A DNA stretch of 64,000 bases from an uncultured Acetatifactor sp. (GCA_910589035.1 CAJUSI010000073.1:1-64000), one strand, 5' to 3'; counted from the stretch's first letter, positions 36,901-45,220 are shown. Translations and numbers: made by a program. The notes: generated by a model from the sequence alone, not told the origin.

Positions 36901-38786
36901 GTTTCCTGCTCTGATTGTCCAAGCTGATTCTCCACATCCCTTTCCACCACCCGCCTGAGAGCATCTGCCTTCAGATGGTTAAACATGATAACGGTATGTG
37001 AAGACATTCTTGACAGTATTTCAGGAGGAAAAAACGGTGCGCGTGTTTCCGGATTGATATCTTTTGCCAGCGCATCTATCACTACTTTGTCCGGAAGCAC
37101 CGTCAGATTCTCATCTTTCCCATCACTGTAACGCTGTTTACCCGCATTTGTGGTAAATATGATGATGGTATCCTCAAAAGATATATTGGTATCATAAAAA
37201 CGGTCAAAGCAGATTCCGTCATCCAATACCTGCAGAAACAATTGTATGACCCTGATGTGCGCCTTTTCTATTTCATCGAACAAAAGCACGCTGTGCGGAT
37301 TTGCATTCACATATTCAGTCAGCACGCCCGGTTTTGAATCCTTATATATGGTAGAACTGCCTGCCAATTCTTCTGACGCCCACCTGTTGGCGTATCCCGA
37401 CATATCAAAACGTCTGAAAGGAAGTCCCAGCTCATCTGCAAATAGCTGCGCTGTGAAAGTCTTTCCCACACCTGAAGGTCCCGCGAACAGGAACACGCCC
37501 CTTGGTCCTTTTCTTTTGTTTTTCTGACGGGCACTTTTTTCCGCATGAAAAAAAGAGAACTCTAATTTGTCGATTGCATCATCCTGCCCTATGACCTTCT
37601 CCTTGAGTTTCATACCAATGGACTCGGTATACATGATCTGCTGCTTGAATTGCTGCTTAGATTGCTGCTTAAATGATGCCTCCGTCTCCTTCCCGTATAT
37701 TTTCTGGTCAAAATCGGGATTGTCATACGGGCCGGACACTTTCATAAGTTCCTCACGGTATACTTCATTCTCCGTTAATTCCCGATACAAGCCGCTCAGA
37801 GAGTGACCTCCCTGTCTGATATATTTTTTCATAGCTTTGTATGTTTTGGAATTTGTACGCAGACTGCTTTTCGCATTATCCTCTACAAAGGCATCATATC
37901 TATAAAAGATCTCGTCAAAGTCCAAATACTCCATACCGTTTTTTTCAAAACGTTGTTTTAGTACACGATACTCGTCCGAATCTTCCCATGCTTCGCAGGC
38001 ATCATCGATCCAGTCTTCAGGCGAACATTCCAATGAAACCTCATCTCTGATTTCCGGATAAATATGACACTTGTACACATTGACAAATTCGCACAAAATT
38101 GATTTTGGCCTGAATACAAATTTAAGCAATGTAACATATAATGTAGGCACATGATATCTGCCCACATAAGTTTCTTTGGGTTGGCGATAACCTGCAATAT
38201 ACAGAAGCATCTCAACCCAGGGCTTATTCTGGTTGGGCCGTTCGGGTATTTGGAGCTCGCTGAATATTTCTTCTTCCTTCGTATGGTCATAATCGCGCAC
38301 GGCAGATTCCTCAGGAAAGGCTTCCTGCCCTTCTCGGCTTTCAGGCTCCCCATGACCAGAGGGAACCTCTATCGCAAAGGGAAGTTCACTGTCATCTTCT
38401 ATGAACACAAAGCCGTCAACAGTTTCATCTATATCGTCATTTTCACCCTCGCCTTGCAGACTTCCCGCGTCATCAGGGATTTCTTCTCCAAAGGGCAAAA
38501 ATCCTTCCTTCTTCCAGCTTTCTTCCTCCGTATAATCCTGATTTTCTCCCTGATAGACAAGTTTAAGCCCTCCTATGCGGACATCACTCATGAATTCTTC
38601 CGCACGCATAAAAGCATGCCGAAGGCTGCCCTCCTTATCTTCATCATCTTTTTCAAACTCTGTCCTATAGTCAAAACCGCGGAACTTAGCTCCGGAAAAT
38701 CCTTTTACCTGCGCTTCGCACTTTTTGTATTCATCATAGATACCGGTTTCTCTTCCTATTTTTACTACGTAAATCTTTTTTTTCAT
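33972..38786 (-). CDS. Giant viroplasmin / ClpB-like AAA / receiver-like / AAA / AAA / M41 protease
   Basis: A 1604-residue soluble protein. Order: viroplasmin domain (1-45) with shared extension (to about 105); acidic linker; unrecognised region (190-385); ClpA/B-type AAA with Walker A GPSGVGKT (436-443) and Walker B LLFDEIEKAH (501); receiver-like domain (about 735-830) with Asp761 in FAVIDYTLG but no C-terminal Lys; two FtsH-like AAA domains, Walker A GPPGTGKT (948) and GDPGTGKT (1209), Walker B ILFIDEID in both; then an M41 metalloprotease with HETGH (1436-1440) and probable third ligand Asp1513 in GDLQHATD. The two FtsH-like AAA domains are near-copies. FtsH's N-terminal membrane helices are absent. 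Predicted: ATP-driven unfolding and proteolysis, gated by a nucleic-acid-binding domain. GGAG precedes the start; a receiver gene lies 21 bp upstream. Confidence 0.92.
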   Translation of the reverse strand: MKKKIYVVKIGRETGIYDEYKKCEAQVKGFSGAKFRGFDYRTEFEKDDEDKEGSLRHAFMRAEEFMSDVRIGGLKLVYQGENQDYTEEESWKKEGFLPFGEEIPDDAGSLQGEGENDDIDETVDGFVFIEDDSELPFAIEVPSGHGEPESREGQEAFPEESAVRDYDHTKEEEIFSELQIPERPNQNKPWVEMLLYIAGYRQPKETYVGRYHVPTLYVTLLKFVFRPKSILCEFVNVYKCHIYPEIRDEVSLECSPEDWIDDACEAWEDSDEYRVLKQRFEKNGMEYLDFDEIFYRYDAFVEDNAKSSLRTNSKTYKAMKKYIRQGGHSLSGLYRELTENEVYREELMKVSGPYDNPDFDQKIYGKETEASFKQQSKQQFKQQIMYTESIGMKLKEKVIGQDDAIDKLEFSFFHAEKSARQKNKRKGPRGVFLFAGPSGVGKTFTAQLFADELGLPFRRFDMSGYANRWASEELAGSSTIYKDSKPGVLTEYVNANPHSVLLFDEIEKAHIRVIQLFLQVLDDGICFDRFYDTNISFEDTIIIFTTNAGKQRYSDGKDENLTVLPDKVVIDALAKDINPETRAPFFPPEILSRMSSHTVIMFNHLKADALRRVVERDVENQLGQSEQETGYNLRVGKSKLAKTVLYSMGGSADARNASVLAGKLIDQQLYEFTNSMMQKTLWDNTENLRQIEWDCDFTEATDEVREIYSGEKNRVVPVLGTMQYEPFGSLKENDIIVKNTTDPDGFMKMLHEERVLFAVIDYTLGSESAESSLNIADARTAGGVVFRKTAEEFDDIPIYILYGGESGYQYTDREKNDLVKRGASGFVDREFYENELEMAYWDVCCRKVMNTLARKHQLLTYKTRKIFDDKHPEAGKIEFYDLKLETAVESEDMSSILSDAERPNTKFNDVIGAEDAKDELRYYVNYLKKPKDFLKRGVMPPKGILLYGPPGTGKTMLARAMAGESDVAFFQTSAAEFKSPHTGESEANIRRIFERARKYAPAILFIDEIDVIGRKRTGSDSGTESMLTVLFTQMDGFLGADSNRPVFVLAATNYGATAEDDGIGSLDDALLRRFDNQIYVDLPNESEREQYILKMLADRNITTVSEDAVRDIAEKTEGQSLSNIQNVFGRALRTAIKQSRDITDDDLLSTLKKFNSLPSDAERPNTRFDDVIGAEDAKDELRYFIKYLKEPKEFLKKGARPPKGILLYGDPGTGKTMLARAMAGESGVTFLQTSATEFMDSHVGGSEANIRRLFAKARKYAPAILFIDEIDAIGKKRTGSETTHHTEGMLNALLTEMDGFRGADSNRPVFVLAATNSKARGESGGIGSLDDALLRRFDNQIYVDLPKESEREQYILKMLADRNVTTASREAARSIAERTTGKSLADLQNVFELAFRNAVRQSRNMTEDDLLTALEQYNHGERKEHTPEYYKSVAIHETGHAYVSYISGDKPSYITIESRGNFGGYMQHANQEDATEYTRDELLAWIRTSLAGRAAEQVFYGKEKSLNTGAYGDLQHATDVAFQIVCTYGMEEDQLIALSKDEILQSELAGEYTAKVNEILKTEMKNAIEIIENAKDKIRRIADVLVKENRLTGKQFEELMEAEK
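34527..36095. repeat. Tandem intragenic duplication of an AAA module
   Basis: Residues 898-1157 (36,095-35,316) and 1159-1420 (35,312-34,527) are near-copies: both begin SDAERPNT, share IGAEDAKDELRY, PPKGILLYG, GKTMLARAMAGES, ARKYAPAILFIDEID and SLDDALLRRFDNQIYVDLP. DNA similarity is high along the whole unit of about 780 bp. Main divergence is at the pore-loop region and GPPG versus GDPG. Confidence 0.9.
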
Positions 38787-38807
38787 AGGGTATATCTCCT
38801 CATCCAG

Positions 38808-39203
38808 TCAACTGTCCCTTTCTAATTTACTTAGCGCCTCCTTAAACTTTGAATTGAGATCGTTAAGCTCGTTATACCATACGCTTCCCAATATATTGGG
38901 GATACTGTAATTCAAAGAGGAACAGACTATAACCGGAATGTGGATTTTTTCTTTTTCCATTCTTTCGATAAGTTTAAATCCCGCCTCTTTATCTACAGCC
39001 GCTCCCGCTTCCAACGGATATTGCATATCCGTCACAATCAAGTCTATCTTATCCTCACCATGATATATTTGATTCCACAGTTTTTCCTGATTTCTCACTA
39101 TCATAACATTTCTTATACCATTAAATTCCAGGGCCTTGCGTATATCGGCCCCCTTAAAAACATCATCATCCACAACGACTGCTTTTGTTTTTGACAGATC
39201 CAT
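38808..39203 (-). CDS. Stand-alone receiver-domain protein
   Basis: A 131-residue single-domain receiver. The acidic pocket VVDDD (Asp12-14), phospho-acceptor Asp59 in DLIVTDMQYPL and switch Ser in VIVCSS are present. The usual Lys of the KP motif is missing (VWYNELND instead), so phosphorylation or signalling may be atypical. It has no output domain. The ATG at 39203 has AGGAG seven bases upstream. It is first in the operon, 21 bp before the giant AAA/M41 gene, which carries its own receiver-like domain, suggesting receiver-receiver contact (inference). Confidence 0.85.
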   Translation of the reverse strand: MDLSKTKAVVVDDDVFKGADIRKALEFNGIRNVMIVRNQEKLWNQIYHGEDKIDLIVTDMQYPLEAGAAVDKEAGFKLIERMEKEKIHIPVIVCSSLNYSIPNILGSVWYNELNDLNSKFKEALSKLERDS

Positions 39204-39291
39204 CAAAACACTCCTTCCACTGTAAATATCTCAATATCATTCATTTGACTCCCATACCATCATTATCACCAGCTGAATCTTGTCAGCTTAT

Positions 39292-39320
39292 AGTATATGA
39301 TCACCTCACATAAAAGTCAA
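39292..39320 (-). promoter_or_regulatory. Promoter of the receiver / AAA-M41 / viroplasmin operon
   Basis: TTGACT (39315-39320), 17-base spacer, TATACT (39292-39297) on the minus strand, giving an approximately 80-base leader. Two TATACTGT-containing sites lie upstream (near 39,350 and 39,445) and might be operator copies. Apart from this promoter and the terminator at 39,476-39,513, I see nothing else in 39,204-39,605. Confidence 0.75.
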
Positions 39321-39475
39321 TCGTTTACATCTACAGTTCACAGTATATCACGTCATTGATGTTACGGCATTTTGTAGCTTATGGCATACCTGACTTGAAT
39401 TCATTACAGCTTTATTTGTTCGATTGTGTACAGAAATAGCATGTAACAGTATACCGTGAATGCGGTTATACAGGA

Positions 39476-39513
39476 ATAAAGCCGCAGTCCCTGTGGTCTA
39501 CAGAGGCTGCGGC
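39476..39513 (-). terminator. Terminator after the GH106-like gene
   Basis: GCCGCAG (39481-39487) and CTGCGGC (39507-39513) with inner CTGT/ACAG pairing, followed by TTTATT on the minus strand, about 90 bases past the stop at 39,606. It also insulates the receiver operon promoter. Confidence 0.75.
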
Positions 39514-39605
39514 CGTTTTCACATGTCCTGCCTGCAATCGCTTTTCTTTTGCGTTTTATTTCCGGGCTTTATTCCCATGAACCAGGCCGATATTGCCGGC
39601 ATTTT

Positions 39606-42600
39606 TCAGTCCGTCGCAAGCTCCACAAGGGGCCTTACCAGAATACCCGTTTTCACCAGCTGATACTCATAAGCCCAGCCGACACCCACGGTTCTCCACG
39701 CATCCGGACCGCACCAGACTACTTCGTTGCAGTTGTGCAGCTGTCCAAAGGTATTCCGGCGGTTTCCGTAGGCACGCAGCTCCAGCAGATGACTTCCCTT
39801 CTTTACCCCGGAAAAGCTCACCCTGTACGGACTGAGGAACAGCTCCCTTCTCTCCTCCCCGTCCAGTACCACCTCTATCAGGGGATTGCGGAATTTGGGG
39901 ATCTGCACGGTAAGCTCCCCATCCTCCGGCAGCTCCACGGGAATCCGGTACACGATATTTCCCCCGTAGAAGGGCAGTCCCTGGCTGCAGATATCCCCAA
40001 AGGCATATTGCTCCCGGGCTTCGGTCACAACGGCGGTATTTCCAAGCAGCTTTACTCCGAAATCCCCCAGCAGGAACATGGCCTCCAGATTCACCTGCGC
40101 ATGGTAGGGAATCACGGCTTCCAGGATATTCTCCCCCTTCCTGAGGTGAAGCAGCTTTACCTTATGAATCTCCCTGTCCGTGTAAAATCCGGTTACCTCA
40201 TGGACCACGGCCTTCCCGTTCCAGATAAGCTCCGTGATGGGCTCATTTTCCAGGGCAAGCTCTATCTCCTCCCTCTCTGCCTCCGACTGAATCGTATACC
40301 GGAGCGCCACCTTGTGTTCATAGGCCCGTTCTCCGTAAATCCAGGGCTGCGCATAGGCATCCGCCCGCATGGGATAGCCCAGCTGTGCACGGAAGGCATT
40401 GTCCAGGCGCAGAATTTCTTCCTTTTTCTTCCACTCCCCCTCATCCAGCCTTGACTCGGCCATATCCAGCACAAGGACATTGGGCTCCTCCAGCTGTGCG
40501 CTGACCAGCCCCGGAATATCCAGGGAAATTCTGTCTCTCTTCTTTGCCGGCTCCTGCACCCGTTCCCCGGAAGCCCTTCCAGGCTTCAGGAAGAACAGGA
40601 AGGAATCCTGTGCATAAGAGGTTATTTCCCACACGGTGCTTCCATCCCTGTCGGAATAGCTTGCGGCAACCGGCGCTATCGTTCCCTCCATCGCATCATA
40701 ATGCTCCACCGTCCAGAAGCCCGGCACCTGAATGGTCCAGTGCTCCTGTGTCACATCGTCCGCATCCAGGGGCTTCTCGCAATGTGCCAGGAACAGCCAG
40801 CGATTCTCCCCGTCCCTGCGCTGCTGGCTCAGCAGATTTACGGACTTCATCCCCCGCCTGTCATGGACGCTTATCGTGCGGTAAGGCTCCAGCGCCCGGA
40901 ATACCGCCTGCCTGGTGTACGGAAGAAGCTCTCCAATCTGCCCGAGTCTGCCGCCCTCTGCCGGTCTGGCGTCGATATATTCCGGAATCCGGCCCAGGTA
41001 GAACACCTTCCCGCCTTCCTGCGCAAATTTCTCCAGCCTTTCCACCGTATTTTTTCTCAGGGTAATGCAGCCCGGTACCACAATGGTCTCATAGTTCATG
41101 GCCCCGGCGCCAAAGCCGTCCCTGTCATTGTCCGGCAGCTTCTCCAAAAGGGATTCGGAGATAAAATCGAAATCCAGCAGTCCACAGAGCAGCCACTGCG
41201 TCAGATCCTGAAAGGCCTTGTCCATCTCCTCCCGCTCCTCCCCTGTGCTTTCCTCATTTCCCCATTTCAGCCAGTAGGACTCTATGGGATGAAGTACGCC
41301 GATCTTTACCAGGGGCTCCCCTCTCACCAGCGCGGTATTCAGCCTGGAGAAATAATCCTCGATTTTCTTATACTTCTGGTACCAGGGGGACTGATAGCCG
41401 ATACAGGCCGGATAATCCCGTTTCGCCTCCCCCTCCATGGATACCCAGGTGAGATGATGAACCCGAATCGTCACGCCCAGCGCAGCCTGCCAGTCCCCCG
41501 ACAGCTTATGCCCGCGGAAATCAAAATCCCAGTTGGTCACGCCGTAAAGCTCGCTGAGCATTCCCTCTCTGGCAAACTGGTGCACGGCGCTCTGGGCCTG
41601 CTTCGCCGTTGTAAGCTCCCGTCTGTCACAGAGCATGTCAATCCCCGGAAGCTTAAAGCTTCTGTAAGAGCGCATGGCCTCGCCCAGTGCGGCGGTCTGG
41701 CTCATCAGGGTTGGCTCCTCCATCATATGTCCGGTTAACGCCAGTCCATGCTCCGCACACCAATCGCCGATCTGGTCCGCGTAGGCTGTGGCAAAGCGCT
41801 CCGCAATGTGATCATGGAACTGATATCTGGTCACGGACACGGGGCTGTCCTTCCTTTCCCAGAATACCTCCGGCAGATGCTCCAGGAAGGATTCCCCATA
41901 AGCCGCCCTGTAGCTTGCCTCGAAATCATCCGTATAGGGCAGGAACTGGGTCTGCCGCTCCTGGGCCCTGCCCAGAAGACTTTTATGCAGAAACTGCGGT
42001 TCATCGGTAAAAATTGCGGGAATATCCTTTCCGAAGGAATCTCCCAGCCTTCCAGCGTATTTCTCATGCACCGTCTCCAGGAAACAGGCCATGGCCTTCG
42101 GGTCCAGGGTGTTGACATACGCCTGATTGTTAAACCATGCACTGTCTCCCGATATTTCCAGATAGGCGTACCAGGGCTGATACCCTTCCCTGGGTTCGCA
42201 TTCTCCGTCACAGGCATAGTAATCGGTCATTTTCCCGTCTTCATCCAGGCATACCCCATAGGATTTCAGCAGCTGCCTGGAATCATTGCGGATGGCTTTG
42301 GCTGTGGAGGTCGATACCCCCCGCTCCTCCGGGAAGCCGTCCCCCACCGGCTCCGGAGAGAATACCAGATAGCGCTCCCTGTATTCCCTGTGTCTGGTCA
42401 CCAGTCCGCCCCCGTAGCCGGAGGGCCATTTATCCTCATCGTACAGCCAGGTCAGCATGTCCTTCTCCGCAAACCGGTCGTGAGCATAGGAGACCAGATC
42501 CAGAAACTCTTCGCCCATATACGGAATCGCCATGCCGGTACGGCAGTGAATATGCGCGCCGCCCATTCCCATCTGCCGCAGATCCTCCGTCTGCTGCGCG

Positions 42601-42719
42601 ATCTGCTCCTTCGTCACCCGGCAGTTCCATGCCCAGAACGGCGTGCCCCGGTATTCGCTGGAAGGATTCCGGAAAAGCTCTCTGTCCAGCTGCTTCTCTT
42701 CTTTTCTTGGATATAGCAT
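39606..42719 (-). CDS. GH106-like glycoside hydrolase (alpha-L-rhamnosidase type)
   Basis: A 1037-residue hydrolase without a signal peptide. The N-terminal barrel shows the family-typical PFWAWNCRVTKEQIAQQ, DLRQMGMGGAHIHCR and LYDEDKWPSGYGGG. The C-terminal region has beta-sandwich, galactose-binding-like strands (VPFWTVEHYDAM and ELTVQIPKF areas). GH106 enzymes remove terminal L-rhamnose from plant pectin and other polysaccharides. Lack of export suggests it acts on imported oligosaccharides. AGGAGG lies seven bases before the ATG. The GH78-like gene upstream is the natural partner. Assignment to GH106 rather than a neighbouring unclassified family is not certain. Confidence 0.8.
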   Translation of the reverse strand: MLYPRKEEKQLDRELFRNPSSEYRGTPFWAWNCRVTKEQIAQQTEDLRQMGMGGAHIHCRTGMAIPYMGEEFLDLVSYAHDRFAEKDMLTWLYDEDKWPSGYGGGLVTRHREYRERYLVFSPEPVGDGFPEERGVSTSTAKAIRNDSRQLLKSYGVCLDEDGKMTDYYACDGECEPREGYQPWYAYLEISGDSAWFNNQAYVNTLDPKAMACFLETVHEKYAGRLGDSFGKDIPAIFTDEPQFLHKSLLGRAQERQTQFLPYTDDFEASYRAAYGESFLEHLPEVFWERKDSPVSVTRYQFHDHIAERFATAYADQIGDWCAEHGLALTGHMMEEPTLMSQTAALGEAMRSYRSFKLPGIDMLCDRRELTTAKQAQSAVHQFAREGMLSELYGVTNWDFDFRGHKLSGDWQAALGVTIRVHHLTWVSMEGEAKRDYPACIGYQSPWYQKYKKIEDYFSRLNTALVRGEPLVKIGVLHPIESYWLKWGNEESTGEEREEMDKAFQDLTQWLLCGLLDFDFISESLLEKLPDNDRDGFGAGAMNYETIVVPGCITLRKNTVERLEKFAQEGGKVFYLGRIPEYIDARPAEGGRLGQIGELLPYTRQAVFRALEPYRTISVHDRRGMKSVNLLSQQRRDGENRWLFLAHCEKPLDADDVTQEHWTIQVPGFWTVEHYDAMEGTIAPVAASYSDRDGSTVWEITSYAQDSFLFFLKPGRASGERVQEPAKKRDRISLDIPGLVSAQLEEPNVLVLDMAESRLDEGEWKKKEEILRLDNAFRAQLGYPMRADAYAQPWIYGERAYEHKVALRYTIQSEAEREEIELALENEPITELIWNGKAVVHEVTGFYTDREIHKVKLLHLRKGENILEAVIPYHAQVNLEAMFLLGDFGVKLLGNTAVVTEAREQYAFGDICSQGLPFYGGNIVYRIPVELPEDGELTVQIPKFRNPLIEVVLDGEERRELFLSPYRVSFSGVKKGSHLLELRAYGNRRNTFGQLHNCNEVVWCGPDAWRTVGVGWAYEYQLVKTGILVRPLVELATD

Positions 42720-42862
42720 ATTTGAACCTCCTGATTTTGCTTACTGATTTTGCTTTCTGATTTCTAATTTCTTATTCCGGTTTCTGATTTCTGATTTCTC
42801 ATCTGCATAATTTATAGTTCCACAACCAGACCTGCATACTTATTCCCTGTACTTAAGGAATT

Positions 42863-42936
42863 GTAAAAAAATAATTGTTTAACAATTCCTGCAAATTGCT
42901 TCGCAACAATAGAATCCCAAAACAGGATTCTATTGT
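42863..42936 (-). terminator. Hairpins after the GH78-like gene
   Basis: ACAATAGAATCC and GGATTCTATTGT (42906-42936) form a perfect 12-bp stem. Just beyond on the minus strand, AATTG-TTAAA-CAATT (42873-42887) is followed by seven T. Either or both could end the GH78-like transcript. Confidence 0.6.
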
Positions 42937-42965
42937 CATGAATTAGCCGGAACCAGAAATGAGTC

Positions 42966-44681
42966 TTAAAGAGTTATTTCCACTTCCTCCGGTGCTTCCA
43001 CCCGGGTGGCAATCGTGCCGTCCTCCTTTTTCGTGTGGGACACGAAGATCTCTCCGTAGGGCGTGGGATAGCTTCCCTTCGCCCATTCCAGATCTCCCAG
43101 ATGGGGTTCGATCTTAACCTTCCGGCAGCCGGGCTCCAGGATTTTGATCCCCAGCACATTTTCGGAAAGCCAGGGGGTGGCTCCGCTGGCCCATCCATGG
43201 CAAAAGCTGTGGCGGTGCCCCCGGTAGCAGAAGCCTCCGTAAGAGGCGTGGACATCCACTTTTCCTTCCTCGGGAAGCTCGTCGATTCCGGATGCGTTTT
43301 CCAGCCATTCCACATCGAAATCCTCCCAGAAGGTGGTGGCACCCAGCTTCAGCATTCCGCCCCAGTACTCCCTGATACAGGCAAGGCAGCCCTCATAGTC
43401 GCCCGCCATGGCTCTGGCGGTCAGGATATAATATCCCATAAAGGTGGACATGCCCCTAGCGCCGCCCTGTCTTAACAGGGAATCGTTGACCTTGACCGGA
43501 TCCTCCTGTCCTGTGAGAACCAGAAGAGCCGCCGCCTGCTTGGAATCCTCATAATCCGCCGAAAATCCCGCCAGACGTTCCAGATCCTGCCGGCATTTAT
43601 CCGCAAGCTCCTCCTCTCCCAGCACCTCAAAAATCTTCTCCAGGCTCCTGACCGCCCAGATATGAAGGGCCTGGACTCCGGCGTCCACCACTGCATCCTT
43701 TCCCTCAGAAGGCCAGTCCAGAAAGCGCCCCTCCGTTACGGTATCCTTCCCGTTTTCATCGATATGCGCCGAAAGCTGTTCCGTCAGCCCTGCCAGATAA
43801 TCCCGCTGCTTAGCCAGAAATTCCTTCCTGCCCATATAGAGATACCAGTCATACACAATGATGACATACCACATGGAATAGCTCGCCATCCCGTTCATCC
43901 ATCCGGGCAGGGGCGTCTCCTCCCGGATAAAGTCAAGGCTCCTCTCCACGGAAGAATCTTCGCCGAACACTGCCTTGATGGTAGTAATTTCCGGATGCAT
44001 ATCGCCCACCCATACCAGGCGGTCCCTCTTGATTCCGTCCCATATGTATTCCTGCATATTCAGATGCACTGTATATGCCCCCACATCCCAGATACGGTTG
44101 AGGAGCGCATCGCTGCATTCAAAGCTCCCCCGGTAGGGAACCTCCTTATATATCAGAACCGCCCACACACTCTTCAGCGTCAGAACCGCCTCCGGCTCCT
44201 CCAGGTCAATCCGCACAAACCGGAAGCCGCTCTCCCCGATCTGATTCATGCTCATCATGCCGACCTCTGCCCGGATATCCCTTCTGGCATGGTCATTGGT
44301 GGAATTCGTCTCCCCTCCGGGTTCGCTCATGGCCTCCGAGGCGGACTCCCCAAAGCGGATTCTCACCTTTGCGCCTCTGTCCGTACTGTCCGACCAGGCC
44401 AGAATGCGGATGCCTCCGTGAATTTCCACCCCATAGTCCAGCAAAATGGAAGCCTTCCTCCCATCCGTGCTTTTCATCACACAGGGGTTATGCGCCGCCA
44501 GGGAAATCTGAAGCTCCCTCTCCTCCAGAAGAACCTGGCTGTTTTCCACACATCCCTCCGTCCACAGTATCCTTCTGGGAAGCAGATATCTCCTGCTTCT
44601 TGCATCCTCCCTGCTCGAGCTTACGATTTCCTCGTCCATCACACGGAAAATGTCTTTCCTATCTCTCTGCCTTACGTTCAT
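42966..44681 (-). CDS. GH78-like alpha-L-rhamnosidase
   Basis: A 571-residue intracellular hydrolase. The catalytic (alpha/alpha)6 barrel is marked by WDGIKRDRLVWVGDMHPE, which carries the acidic general-acid motif DGxxRDRxxWxGD of GH78. GATTFWEDFD and HRHSFCHGWASG are further family segments near the active site. The C-terminal beta domain ends the protein. It is shorter than the multi-domain GH78 enzymes. The start at 44681 (MNVRQRDR) has AGGAGAGG upstream; the frame is open to 44798 but that part has no ribosome site and is compositionally odd. Works with the GH106-like gene downstream. Confidence 0.85.
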   Translation of the reverse strand: MNVRQRDRKDIFRVMDEEIVSSSREDARSRRYLLPRRILWTEGCVENSQVLLEERELQISLAAHNPCVMKSTDGRKASILLDYGVEIHGGIRILAWSDSTDRGAKVRIRFGESASEAMSEPGGETNSTNDHARRDIRAEVGMMSMNQIGESGFRFVRIDLEEPEAVLTLKSVWAVLIYKEVPYRGSFECSDALLNRIWDVGAYTVHLNMQEYIWDGIKRDRLVWVGDMHPEITTIKAVFGEDSSVERSLDFIREETPLPGWMNGMASYSMWYVIIVYDWYLYMGRKEFLAKQRDYLAGLTEQLSAHIDENGKDTVTEGRFLDWPSEGKDAVVDAGVQALHIWAVRSLEKIFEVLGEEELADKCRQDLERLAGFSADYEDSKQAAALLVLTGQEDPVKVNDSLLRQGGARGMSTFMGYYILTARAMAGDYEGCLACIREYWGGMLKLGATTFWEDFDVEWLENASGIDELPEEGKVDVHASYGGFCYRGHRHSFCHGWASGATPWLSENVLGIKILEPGCRKVKIEPHLGDLEWAKGSYPTPYGEIFVSHTKKEDGTIATRVEAPEEVEITL

Positions 44682-45203
44682 GCTGTCCTCTCCTGTTCTT
44701 TTCTCTCCTATACTGTTTTCTCCTATTCCCTTCTTTCCGCACTCATCTGCGCATCCGATTGTCGTTTCCCGCCTTCCGCAGCTGCTCCTGCCTTCCATTG
44801 GCCTTCCTTTATGGCTTCCCTGAGCGCTGAAGAATAAAATCGTGCGCTTTTTGGCAAGATTCCGGTTCCGGCCTTGTCCAGGTTAGACGCTTACCAATTT
44901 AATCCTACGCAAAATGACAGAATTTTAGTTCTGGCTTCCAGATCAGGGAATTTATCTCCTGACGGTTCCTGACAGAGAATGGAACAGCCACGGACATGCC
45001 GGGCAGGGCGGCGGCAGCGTTCTGCTTTATTATATACAGAGGATGCTCCAAACACAATGGAGCACTTTTTGTATCGTCTACTAAAAAAATGCTCCATCAG
45101 TCCAAAACCTTATTTATACTGCTTAACGATTTCACTTGCCGTGAAACCGACTGCATAACGCTGACTGGTTCAATCCCATGATTGCATCAGGCAGTATCCG
45201 GCG
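44682..45203. other. Intergenic region with several hairpins
   Basis: No convincing gene. It holds TGCTCC...GGAGCA (45,044-45,064) followed on the plus strand by CTTTTT, an inverted partner near 45,091, and the interspersed repeat at 45,110-45,176 with a larger inverted repeat continuing to the helicase stop. A weak promoter for the GH78-like gene may lie near 44,850 (TTGCCA...TATTCT). Confidence 0.5.
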
Positions 45204-45220
45204 TTATGCAGTATAAATAC
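45110..45220. repeat. Interspersed repeat A with nested inverted repeats
   Basis: 45,110-45,176 matches 62,559-62,492 (opposite strand) at roughly four bases in five, including the hairpin TTTCAC-TTGCC-GTGAAA. Beside it, TGCATAACGC (about 45,152) and GCGTTATGCA (about 45,202) form a 10-bp inverted repeat. The helicase stop codon lies within the right arm, so the end of that gene overlaps the element. Confidence 0.7.

Noticed and set aside
33972..38786. Misassembly explaining the giant AAA protein
   Set aside because: The frame is continuous over 4.8 kb, the two AAA copies differ throughout, and a matching receiver and viroplasmin genes flank it; still worth confirming with reads.
45044..45070. 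Plus-strand terminator
   Set aside because: The hairpin and T-run are real but no plus-strand gene lies upstream; it may belong to a structure read on the minus strand.
44891..45097. Minus-strand frame of 68 codons in the intergenic region
   Set aside because: Runs through hairpins, lacks a ribosome site and shows no domain.
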